Assembly: GCF_004361815.1 (NCBI RefSeq)
Contig: NZ_SNWA01000001.1
Span: 4,340,001-4,404,000, forward strand
DNA from: Paraburkholderia sp. BL10I2N1
Lineage (GTDB): Bacteria; Pseudomonadota; Gammaproteobacteria; Burkholderiales; Burkholderiaceae
Direction of reading: 5' to 3'
DNA length: 64,000 bases
Both the position numbers and the translations under genes were made by a program. Below the pieces are notes generated by a model, which saw nothing but the letters and a program-made list of their open reading frames with translations, was not told where the DNA came from and ran no database searches. Shown piece after piece: positions 36,673-46,000 of this stretch (position 1 is the stretch's first letter; each line of letters opens with the position of its first letter).

Positions 36673-39556
36673 AGGCAATCTCGACGGGTCGATACTCCAC
36701 CTGCTGTCCGGCAACGCCTGCCGTGTCGAACCGCAGGGCGCCGCCATCGCGTTGGGCGGAAACCGCGCGCCCATCCACGCTCACGCTGCACATCTGCGCG
36801 TTAGCGAGTCTCACGAACGGCTGGTAGTAGCCGCCGAATTCGAAGCGCACGCCCGTTGGCGTCCGTTCGAAGCGGCGCACGAAGCCGTTGGCCTCGGCGA
36901 TATACGGGAGCTTCGCGCTGGCGCCAGCCTCTTTGCCACGTGCCGCATCTATCGCGGCAAACGAGAAGTGCGCGCTGCCGTCGTCGAGATGGATATAGGT
37001 GCCGTCAGGTCCCGGCGCAAAGCCGGTTAGACCCACCGATGAAGCGAGTGCCGGCGCTTCGGTCTTCGGCCAGTGCAGTTCGCGCACGAAGCCGTTGCCG
37101 CGCACCACCCACTCGCCTTCATGGCTTCCTACCCCGCGCGCGACCGCGAAGGAACGCCAGTCGAGCACCTTGCTGATGTAGTCCGTGATGTGCACGGGCA
37201 GCACCGCCTGCTTCAGCACCGTCGTGAAGACCTGGTCCAGCGCCCGCAACGACGCGACCTTGGTGCCGCTGTACATGTGGTAGTACACGTCGATCGGCTT
37301 GAAGCGGCGCGGCTTCTCCGTCATGTCGAAGGTTTCGAGCACGCGCGTGAAGCCGTAGAACGGTCCGAGCCACTCGTTCGTGTAGACGTTTTCGTCCTGA
37401 TTCGGCGCGTAGACCTGGTACGCGCCGGGACCCTTGTCGACGCCGATGGGCGCGATATTGGTCCAGCTGTTGTCCGTCTTCGTAATGACGGTGTCGCCAC
37501 CATTGAGGTTGAAGACGCCCGCCTCATACACCTTGCGCACCACGATGCCCGGCGGCTGGCAGTCGCCTGACCATTGCAGCACGACCGTCTTCTTGCCCGG
37601 GGGCGCGAGGCGCTCGTTGATGTAATCGATCGAGCCGCTGATTTCGCGGTCGATGTTGAACTTGTAGCCCGGAATATTCAGCGAGAACGCGGCATCGCCA
37701 CCGCCGCGATCCACCCGCTGGCCGGTTGCGTCGACGTTGTCCCACTCGAACGGATGCGAATAGGTATGCGTGCCGATGGCGACATTCGGCAGCGCGAACA
37801 TCTTGCGGGCGATCTGTTCGAGGCGCGGCGAGATATCCGGATGCAGGCCTTTCGCCCCCACCTCACCTTCGATGACCGAGAGCGTCATCGGCACCTTGTA
37901 GCGCGTGAAAATCTGCTGGTAGAGCGCCTCGCCCGAGAAGTCCGCGCCCGGGAACTCGGCACGGGACGCGAAGCCATCGCCGTCGACGTGGCTCATGAAG
38001 AGGCGCCGGCCGTTTTCGGTCGTCACGCTCGGCGAAGGCATCGTCTGCAGACGCAATGCTGCGCTGAGAAATGCGATCGGCTCGATGGCCCAGCGCTCCT
38101 GGTCGACGCCGACGAGCGACTCGACCGTGTACGGGCTCAACGCATAGCCGCCCCACGGCGTGATCGCCACCTGGTCGAGCACGGTGCCGTCGGCCGATAC
38201 GCGCAGCAGCGAGCGGCTCTTCGGGCCGACGCGCACGCCAGCCAGATCGCGTGCATCCGGCTTCGGGCTGGTTTCGAAACCCACCAGCGGATCCTGCGCC
38301 ACCACCGTGACCGGCCCCGTTGGCGTGCCCGGCACGGCCTCGAGGTCGAGCACGGCGCCGCCGTCTTCCGGGGCGTCGAAGCCGAACTGTCCAAGGAACA
38401 CGACCGGCACGTGATCCGTGATACGTCCCGCGACCCAATGGCGCCATTGCTCCGCATCGGGCACCGCGTCCCGCTGGAACCACGCTACCACGCCCGCATA
38501 GCGGTCCGGCGTGATGCCGGCCGGCAGCGAGGAATCGAAGTCGGCGTACTCGACGTCATAGCCCAGGTAGTTGAGCGGCATCGCGAGATCGCGCACACCC
38601 GGCGTGCCGTCGAGCGGCTCTTTGGTATCGCGGTCCTGCACGATGAGAATCTTGCGCGGTAGCACCTCGATAGCCCCGATACCGACCACGTCGCGCGCCA
38701 CGTCCGTCACAAAGGGGACGATGCCCGTCGCGGTCACCCTGGCGGCAGTCGTGCGGGCGCACTCGCGGTCCGCGCCGGCACAGTATTCGAGCGACACGAC
38801 CGGCACGCCGGTCTGCAGCATGAAGGCGCGTGCGTCCGCTATACGGCTCTCGCGCAGGGCATCCGGCACTTCGATCGGCTGCCCGCCGGTTTCGTCGACG
38901 CCGCGCACCAGCGATTCGCCGACCACAGCGTACAGCGCACCGGCATGCGGCCCGGCCGCCTGCAGCGCCTTCGGGCCGCCGACGATCAGGCGCGCGTCGG
39001 GATGCGCTGCGTGAATGGCGTCGATCGCTGCGATCGTGTGCGGCGTGTCGAGCAGAAAGCCGCGATAGCCGCGTTGCCAAAGCGGCTCGATCTGCCCCGC
39101 GACGAAATCGGCGGGCGCACCTGGCGCTTCAGACCCGTCCGTGCGTGCGATCCAGACCGTGTGCTTCAACGGGTGGGCAGCGGGATCGAATCCCTTCGCG
39201 GGGTCGAGAACGACGGCGTCGAACGCCTGAAGCTCGCCGACGGGCACATCGGATGCATCGAAGAAAGCGAGATTGATGGACCGGTCGGCACGCGCTGCCG
39301 TCGCGCCAGCGGTATTGGCGCGCGCGTCGGCAGACAGGCCGATCGCGACCGCGGGCGCCGCGGCGGGTCTGGCCGGCTGCTGCGCGTGAGCGGCGACCAT
39401 CGGCAGTGCGCCGATCGCAAGCAGGCCGATGGCGCGCGCAAACTCGCTCCACCCGTTCCGGCGTTCCGTCCTGAGCGGAGTCAATGCTGCGGGCCCACTC
39501 AATCGTGTCGTGGTTCTTGACATCCAGTTTCCGATCCAAGGTTGCGGACGCGTCAA
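36662..39556 (-). CDS. pelA: Pel deacetylase/hydrolase PelA with a reduced hydrolase domain
   Basis: A 964-residue periplasmic protein with a signal sequence (~36-58). Domain order as in PelA: a glycosidase domain (~93-298), a flavodoxin-like segment (KILIVQDRDTKEP onward, ~302-420), a deacetylase domain with metal site MSHVDGDG (H523, D525, D527) and GTHTYSHPF (H597, H601), and a C-terminal beta-rich part. The deacetylase looks fully active. The glycosidase domain is shortened by about 31 residues compared with the stand-alone paralogue: the YVSVGE segment is absent, FYYG-type Tyr is Asp (FFDA), and LDTLDS is LDTPHT; only Glu214 remains. It is the first gene of the nine-gene pel operon. A second ATG lies 11 codons in. 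Confidence 0.94.
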   Translation of the reverse strand: MTRPQPWIGNWMSRTTTRLSGPAALTPLRTERRNGWSEFARAIGLLAIGALPMVAAHAQQPARPAAAPAVAIGLSADARANTAGATAARADRSINLAFFDASDVPVGELQAFDAVVLDPAKGFDPAAHPLKHTVWIARTDGSEAPGAPADFVAGQIEPLWQRGYRGFLLDTPHTIAAIDAIHAAHPDARLIVGGPKALQAAGPHAGALYAVVGESLVRGVDETGGQPIEVPDALRESRIADARAFMLQTGVPVVSLEYCAGADRECARTTAARVTATGIVPFVTDVARDVVGIGAIEVLPRKILIVQDRDTKEPLDGTPGVRDLAMPLNYLGYDVEYADFDSSLPAGITPDRYAGVVAWFQRDAVPDAEQWRHWVAGRITDHVPVVFLGQFGFDAPEDGGAVLDLEAVPGTPTGPVTVVAQDPLVGFETSPKPDARDLAGVRVGPKSRSLLRVSADGTVLDQVAITPWGGYALSPYTVESLVGVDQERWAIEPIAFLSAALRLQTMPSPSVTTENGRRLFMSHVDGDGFASRAEFPGADFSGEALYQQIFTRYKVPMTLSVIEGEVGAKGLHPDISPRLEQIARKMFALPNVAIGTHTYSHPFEWDNVDATGQRVDRGGGDAAFSLNIPGYKFNIDREISGSIDYINERLAPPGKKTVVLQWSGDCQPPGIVVRKVYEAGVFNLNGGDTVITKTDNSWTNIAPIGVDKGPGAYQVYAPNQDENVYTNEWLGPFYGFTRVLETFDMTEKPRRFKPIDVYYHMYSGTKVASLRALDQVFTTVLKQAVLPVHITDYISKVLDWRSFAVARGVGSHEGEWVVRGNGFVRELHWPKTEAPALASSVGLTGFAPGPDGTYIHLDDGSAHFSFAAIDAARGKEAGASAKLPYIAEANGFVRRFERTPTGVRFEFGGYYQPFVRLANAQMCSVSVDGRAVSAQRDGGALRFDTAGVAGQQVEYRPVEIACGR

Positions 39557-40658
39557 AAAACGCGTCGATCACGGTATTGCCGGTCACGCCAAGGCCTTCT
39601 GACGGCTTGCGCCCAATGCATGCCTGCGGCGTGAGTGCGTGGGGCCGCGCTCAGGCGGCGGACGCAGTCTGCATCCCGCGCTTCACAGGCACGCGGGGTT
39701 CAGACGGATCAGAGGTGAGAGCTTCGTCGGGACAGACGACGGGACGAGGAGCGGGGAAAGCGCCATGCTGGTGGCGCCTTCCGGCTGCGTTTCAGATGAA
39801 CGCTGTATTCTGGTCGACATCATTTTCGTATTCGCTTCTTCAGATGACTTTCTAATTGAGCGCGGGAATCTTCACCCCTGGGTTCCGAAGATCCCTGCTC
39901 CGCGCCGGTCGATCTACCCCGTCACCGACGTCCCCATGGTTTGCCTGTACTGACCATATCGCCGGCTGGATTCACCCAGGCTTAAAAATTCTCTGAAATG
40001 GCGAATCGGCCCGCATTCTAACCGTTGCCTCAGATAAAAGCACGGCAACCACGAGGAGAAAAAACAAGGCGGAAAACGATTGCGAAAATGGATTATCGCG
40101 CAGCGGCAACGGTTGATTCCATAATCCGGCTGCGCAAACGTTAGCGTAAAAATAATTGCACCGACAGGCCCCGAAATTGACGAAAAGCAACAGTTGGTAA
40201 GACGCCGATTCCTGAAGTTATTTGCTCGAACCTGATGGGCAGCGAAGAGAAACTTGCTGGCGATCGTTAGTTCTGAGAGGTTTTTCCGCCCGTACTGCGT
40301 GTAGCGGGCTGAGACGGGGTATCTGGATTCCGGCTTTTTTGACAATCCTTAACGCTTGGATAAACAAATTTAAAGATATTCCAATCGATTGACGGTCGCA
40401 CCCATGGATGCAGAAGTCAAAACCAGAGATTTTTTCCACATGCGTGAATAGAGCAGGACAGGAAGCTCCGGACTTGATAAACCGGTCGCATCACCGCCCC
40501 CGATTGTCGGATCGGAAATTTCGATGCGCCGCTATTTTTGTTCGGTTATGCGACTGGATATAAAGCGCATTTTTGATATCATCATCACGCTTTTTGGGTT
40601 TCGGTTTGCGATGTGAATTGGGCTGGAAAATGCGCGTTGCCGCGTAGACTCAAAACGG
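39557..40658. other. 1.1 kb AT-richer intergenic region upstream of pelA
   Basis: No frame here has convincing codon use or a recognisable protein. From about 39,830 to 40,620 the base composition is clearly poorer in GC than the flanks. It must contain the pelA promoter and leader, but I see no strong minus-strand -35/-10 pair. Interleaved short inverted repeats are at 40090-40135 (GGATTAT/ATAATCC and GCGCAGC/GCTGCGC). Confidence 0.6.
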
Positions 40659-41711
40659 TTACCGCGGCAGATGACTGATACCCGGCCAGTCAATAGAATG
40701 CTCGATCGCGCCACCGGTACCCGCGAGCGGGCCATTCGGCAGCAGACAGATCTTGCCCTGCCGCCCCGGCGCCTCGGCATGGCGCAATGCCTGGCTGATC
40801 GCGTCGAGCGGATAAGTCGCGGCAATCTGGCTCTTTAGTACGCCGCGCGCGAGCAGATCGACCGCTTCCGCGATCAACGCGTCACGTTGCGCGAGCAACA
40901 TGCGCGACAGCCGCTGCGTCAGCCAGAATCCTTTCAGACTGATGCCCTTGAAGATAGCCTGCCGGCAATCGAGGCGCATCGGCTGGCCTGACAACATCCC
41001 GTAGTTCACAATCGAGCCGCCGGGATGAAGCAGATCCGCGAGCCGCGCAACGCCGTCACCGCCCACCGCGTCGAGCGCGAGCGAAACGGCTGCACCGCCG
41101 GTGACGGCCTGTGCTGCCTGCACCAGCTCAGGGGTGTCCTCGATGGCGGCGTCGCCGCCTGCTTCCAGCACCTGGGCAAGCGCATCGGTGCGTCGCACGA
41201 TGTTGAGCGTGCGCAAGCCGTCGTGCCGGGCTGTCTGCATGACAGCGCGGCCGACGCTCGACAGCAGCGCAGTCTGCACCAGCCAGTCGCCGCGTTTCAG
41301 CACAGCCGAGCGGCGCACCAGTTCCAGCGCCGTGCAGGCGCTGACCTTGAGCGACGCCAGTTGCAGCACGTCGAGTTCAGGCGGCACCTTGTACACCATC
41401 GACGCCGCGAGACGGCGCCGTTGGCACCAGTTGTCGTTGGCCACCAGCAGAACCCGATCGCCTACCGCAAGGTTGCGTACCGACGCGCCGCAGGCTGCGA
41501 CGCGTCCAGCCGCATCGAGGCCGGGCGTGGCGGGCAGCTTCGGCAGCTCGCCGTAGCGCCCGGCCAGACGCGCAAGGTCGGCAGGATTCACCGCACAGGC
41601 TTCCACATCGACCAGCACTTCCCACGCTGACGGCAGTCCCGGGTCGGCTGCGTCGCAGCAGCGGGCAACCTGCGACGGAGGACCGAAGGTGTCGAACCGG
41701 ATCTGCTTCAA
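40659..41711 (-). CDS. MECR-like enoyl reductase / MDR oxidoreductase (probable trans-ER for the PKS)
   Basis: A 350-residue medium-chain dehydrogenase without structural zinc Cys cluster. The stretch LASLKVSACTALELV, then LKRGDWLVQTALLSSVGRAVMQTARHDG and LNIVRR follows the layout of 2-enoyl-thioester reductases of the MECR/ETR group more than that of alcohol dehydrogenases. The usual GxGxxG is SSVGRA, with NADPH specificity from VRR. It overlaps the alpha-oxoamine synthase stop by ATGA and is last in the PKS operon. The inferred role is reduction of enoyl-ACP on the PKS, whose internal ER domain appears inactive. A free quinone reductase role cannot be excluded. Confidence 0.78.
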   Translation of the reverse strand: MKQIRFDTFGPPSQVARCCDAADPGLPSAWEVLVDVEACAVNPADLARLAGRYGELPKLPATPGLDAAGRVAACGASVRNLAVGDRVLLVANDNWCQRRRLAASMVYKVPPELDVLQLASLKVSACTALELVRRSAVLKRGDWLVQTALLSSVGRAVMQTARHDGLRTLNIVRRTDALAQVLEAGGDAAIEDTPELVQAAQAVTGGAAVSLALDAVGGDGVARLADLLHPGGSIVNYGMLSGQPMRLDCRQAIFKGISLKGFWLTQRLSRMLLAQRDALIAEAVDLLARGVLKSQIAATYPLDAISQALRHAEAPGRQGKICLLPNGPLAGTGGAIEHSIDWPGISHLPR

Positions 41712-43054
41712 AAGAGCCCCTTGCTGGCCGGCGCAGCAGCCTTCAGTTCGACCAGCAGGCGGATCGTCCGGTCGATCTGCTCGCGGGTATGGGCGGTGTT
41801 GATAAAGAAACGCAAACGCGCGGCGTCGCGCGGCACCACCGGGAAGATCATCGGAAAGGCAAACACGTTGTTGTCGAACAGCCGCGCGGACATCCAGAGC
41901 GCCAGTTCGGCGTCGGCCAGCATCACCGGCACGACGGCCGAGCCGTCGCTCAAGCCGGTGCTGAGCCCCGCTTCCCGGGCGCGGGTGCGGAAATGCGCTG
42001 CGTTATCAACGGCCCGGCGCGCGCGCCCGGGTTCGGCGCGCATGATCCGCAGCGCCGCCAGCCCGGCGGCGGCATTCGCCGGCATGGGCGACGCGATGTA
42101 GAGACCGAGGCCCGGCGCGTAGTACTTGAGCATCGTGATGAGCTCCTTACGGCCGGCGACATAGCCGCCGATCGTAGCGAATGCCTTGCTCATCGACGCA
42201 TAGTGAATGTCGATATCCGCGCCGTTCAGACCGAAGTGGTCGACCACGCCGAGGCCCCGCGCGCCGATCACGCCCATCGAATGCGCTTCGTCGACCATCA
42301 GGAGTGCATGGTGCCGCTTCTTGATCTCGATCAGTCTGTGGATGTCGGGAATGTCGCCATCCATGCTGAACACGCCTTCGGTCAGGATCAGCACCCGTTC
42401 GAAGTGGCCGCGATGCTCGACGAGCAGGCGCTCCAGTGCGTCGTAGTCGTTGTGTGCGAAGGCGAAGCGGCGCGCACCGCTGAGCTTCGCGCCGGTCAGC
42501 ATGCTGTTGTGGACCAGCTCGTCGTACAGGATCAGATCCTGCCTTCGCGCGAGGTAGCCGATCGTCGCGACGTTGGTGCCATAGCCGCTGACGCCGAGCA
42601 CCGCATCCTCGACACCGAGAACGTCGGCCACCTCTCTCTCGAACTCGGCGAAGATCGGTATCTCGCCCATGATGATCCGCCCGGAGCCGGTCGAGGTGCC
42701 GAAGTCGTCGATCGCCTTTCTGGCCGCTTCCTGCACCCGCGGGTCGCCAGCGAGGTCCAGATAGTTATACGACGAGAAATTGATCACCCGCCGGCCCGCC
42801 ACTTCGGCCTCTGCGCTCGCGACGCCGACATGCTCGCGAAACATGTTCCACTCGTAACCCTGCTTGTCGTAGTACCAGCGCGTACTGGTGTACTCGCGCA
42901 ATTCGGGGAACTGTGCGAAGTCATAATGCTCGGGGCCGGGCTTGACCCTCGTGGAGACGGCGCGCAGCGCAGACGCCTGCGCGTCCGGACGTTCAGTGCC
43001 CGCTTTGCCAAGCAGTCGCGCCCGCAGGCGTTCAACGTGCGTTTCAGTTTTCAT
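41708..43054 (-). CDS. Alpha-oxoamine synthase (AONS/serine palmitoyltransferase-like)
   Basis: A 448-residue PLP enzyme of fold type I. Visible: INFSSYNYLDLAGDPRV, TSTGSGRIIMGEIPIF, DELVHNSML with His182, VDEAHSMGVIG (Asp255, His258), and PLP lysine Lys290 in YASMSKAF. Family members condense an acyl thioester with glycine, alanine or serine and lose CO2, giving 2-amino-3-ketones as in sphingoid base and biotin synthesis. The N-terminal ~60 residues extend the usual AONS length, as in the RkpG-like and serine palmitoyltransferase groups. It lies 37 bases after the PKS and overlaps the MDR gene, so its acyl donor is most likely the PKS-bound chain. Amino-acid partner unknown. Confidence 0.9.
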   Translation of the reverse strand: MKTETHVERLRARLLGKAGTERPDAQASALRAVSTRVKPGPEHYDFAQFPELREYTSTRWYYDKQGYEWNMFREHVGVASAEAEVAGRRVINFSSYNYLDLAGDPRVQEAARKAIDDFGTSTGSGRIIMGEIPIFAEFEREVADVLGVEDAVLGVSGYGTNVATIGYLARRQDLILYDELVHNSMLTGAKLSGARRFAFAHNDYDALERLLVEHRGHFERVLILTEGVFSMDGDIPDIHRLIEIKKRHHALLMVDEAHSMGVIGARGLGVVDHFGLNGADIDIHYASMSKAFATIGGYVAGRKELITMLKYYAPGLGLYIASPMPANAAAGLAALRIMRAEPGRARRAVDNAAHFRTRAREAGLSTGLSDGSAVVPVMLADAELALWMSARLFDNNVFAFPMIFPVVPRDAARLRFFINTAHTREQIDRTIRLLVELKAAAPASKGLF

Positions 43055-43091
43055 GTTCGAATCTCTTTTGTGTTGCTGGCGCAGGCAGGGC

Positions 43092-46000
43092 TCAGGCCGC
43101 CTGAGTCTGTGGCGCCGCCTCGGAGGACGCTCCCCAGCCGAAGCTGCCGAGCGCTCTCGCAACGATCCCGCGAATCGTCAGGTCATCGAGGATTTCGAGC
43201 ACCGACACGCTGATGCCGAGATCGCGGTCGAGCAGCAACTGGATTTCCGTCGCCATCAAGGAATCGACACCGAGATCGAGAATCGGCCGGTCGACGTTGA
43301 TGCTCTCGGCCGCGGTCGCCAGTTCGTCGGCGATGATCGATGCCACGAGGCTCGCCAGCACCGTGAAGCGCTCCGCAGGCGGCAGTTCTACGAGTTCCCC
43401 GCGCAGCAGCTCGCGAGCGCCAGGGTCCGGGTTCGAATCGGCGGCAATCAGTTCGGCGTAGCGCGGCGACTGGCTGCCCAATGTCTCGTAGCGTCCCCAG
43501 TCGGCCCAGTTGGTGATCAGCATGATGCCGATCTGCACCACCTCGCGCCGCAGCGCGCGCCCGAGCCATCCCAGCGCCTCCGCTGACGCCATGCCGCGCA
43601 GGCCCATGTATCGCATGAACTGCTCCAGCCTGTCGTCGCGGGTGACGACGCCGGCATCGGCAATCGCCCCCCAGTTGATGCTGGTCGCCGGCAGCCCGAG
43701 TGCGCGTCGGTGCCATGCCAGTCCGTCGAGGAAGCCGTTGGCGCTGACGTAACTCGCCTGCCGGCTATTGCCCACGAGGTTCGCGATCGACGAGTAGAGA
43801 ACGAAATGATCGAGCGCCATCCCGCAGGTCTGTTCGTGCAGCAGGCGGGCGCTTTCAGCCTTGCTGCGCATGACCGTCACCAGGTGCTTCGGGTCGAGTT
43901 CCGTCAGCGGCTCGTCGATGATCACCGCCGCCGCATGGAATACACCGCGCAGCGGGGGCGCCGAGGCTGCCATGGTGGCGAAGAGATCGCGGACCTGGCC
44001 TTCATTCGCGACATCGCAGCGCACGCACACGACATGTGCACCGAGCGCGTTCAGATCGGCGATGAAAGCACGGCGCTCGGGCGTGTCCACACCGCTGCGG
44101 CCGGCCAGCACCAGATGACGGGCACCGTGCTCCACCAGCCAGCGGGCAGTCTTCTGACCGAAGCCGCCCAGCCCGCCGGTGACCAGATAGGTGGCGTCCG
44201 GTCTGAACGCCATCGATTCGTGAACATGCACCTGCAACGCAGTGCAGGCGTCGTCAAAGCTGACGATCAGCGCGATGTCGGCATCGGGCATCGCCAGCTT
44301 CCGGGTCGCCAGATCGACGATCGACACCGACAGGCTGTCCGCCGGCGCGAGCTCGCCACGAACTGCGCGTCCGACCGCGCCGCGCAACGAAGCGGCGAAG
44401 CGGTCCGCGCGTTGCGTGAGCACCGCGAGGTCGGCCCGCACGACGGCCGAAGCCGAGCCTGGCACCGTGAACGGCTGGGTCCGTCCGGCGGTGTCGATCA
44501 GCACGCCCCCGGCCGCGAGCGCGCGCCAGCCGAAACGGCCGCACCACTGGCTCATCACCCCGGCAATGACGTCGAATCCCTTGCCGCCTGTGCAGCCGGC
44601 AACCGCGCATTCCAGCGCCTCGGGCGTCGCCGCGAGCAACGGCTGGCCGGCGGTCTGCGCCGAAGGCGCACCCTGCGCACTCACGAGCAGCGTGACGTGC
44701 ACACCGCGCCGGCGCAAGGCCGCGCTCACCGCGAGGCCCGTCTCATCGGCTTCCACAAGCGCGTGCGCGCCCTCATCCAGGTCAGCCAGTTCCGCGAGCC
44801 GTTCGGCGACTGCGTCCCGGGCGGCGACCTGGAGCAGCGACGAGGCGGGCACCGCCTCATCCAGTTCGACCAGATGGAAGGCCTGCCGCGGCCCGCGAAT
44901 GTGGCTTGCAAAGTCGGCAGGCGCAAGCCCATACACCCTCATTCCGGCGCGCAGGTCGGTCACGTCCTTGCCGACGCCGCACACGGTCGCAAGCACTTCG
45001 ACGTAGTCGTTGTCGAGCGTTTCGCCGCCCGAGGTACGCAACGCACGCATCGTCAAGGCGACCTGATCGAGCTTCAATTCGATTTCGTTGCCGCGCAGCG
45101 GCGCACGGGCCACCTCGACAAGCTTGACACTGCCCGCCCCCGTCTCGCGCTCGCCAAGGTTGCGCACCAGCACGGCACGATCGGCCGTCAACGGCAGCGG
45201 CTCGACGAGCGGCTCGGTCAGCCATGGATTCGCGCTCAGGCGGCTGAAGAGGCGGCGAGCGCGCCGGATCGCGACTTCATCTTCCTCTGCGTCGCAGACC
45301 AGTTCGAGAATGGCAGCGTCAAGGTCTTCAGAGTCAGCCGCGGCGGGAACGTCGATCGTGCTGAAGCGCATACCGTCGATTTCATTGAACGCGACGCGGG
45401 CGAAACCATTGAGCGCGGACTGCGCGGGCTGCACGGGCGGGTCGCTTTCGCTTACCTCGAAGGCACCCTGCGTCAAGACATACGCACGCGGACGCAGCGT
45501 CGCCGGAGCGCCGGCAAGATGTCGCGTCACCGCGAGCATCAGCAGCAAAGCCTCAGTGCCGGTCGGATCGGCGCCATCGAGCCGTGCGCCCGCACCGTTG
45601 ATGAAGACGACGCCCTCCACCGGACCTGCGGCTTCCAGCGCGGCCGCCACATCAGCCTGCACGTCAGGGCGCACACACATCCGCTCGCCCCGCGCGCTGG
45701 CAGAAGCTCCGCCATGAAGACGCGCCACAACGCGCGCGCCATAGGCGGTCAGTCCATCTGCGATCCGGTCGGCCAGTTCAGGAGCGGCGGGATCCTCGAC
45801 GATCAGCCAGTGGCCGAGGCGACGCGGTTCTGACGGGCGCCCGGCATCGGCCCATTCGTACCGGAGCATCTGCAGCTTCACAGGGTCGCCGCAGGCATCC
45901 GTGCGCTCGAGCCTCGCCGCCGTTGCGGTGACACGCAGCCCGCGGATCACCGACAGAACCGTGCCGGCATCGTCAATGATCGTCAGGTCGGCGTCGACAT

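Noticed and set aside
39914..40345. 143-codon minus-strand frame in the pel upstream region
   Set aside because: Amino-acid mix is that of random AT-richer DNA, with many Cys/Phe/Arg clusters, no ribosome-binding site and no recognisable motif.
40336..40370. TTGACA-16-TAAACA on the plus strand as a promoter
   Set aside because: No plus-strand gene lies downstream for more than 13 kb, and the -10 match is poor.
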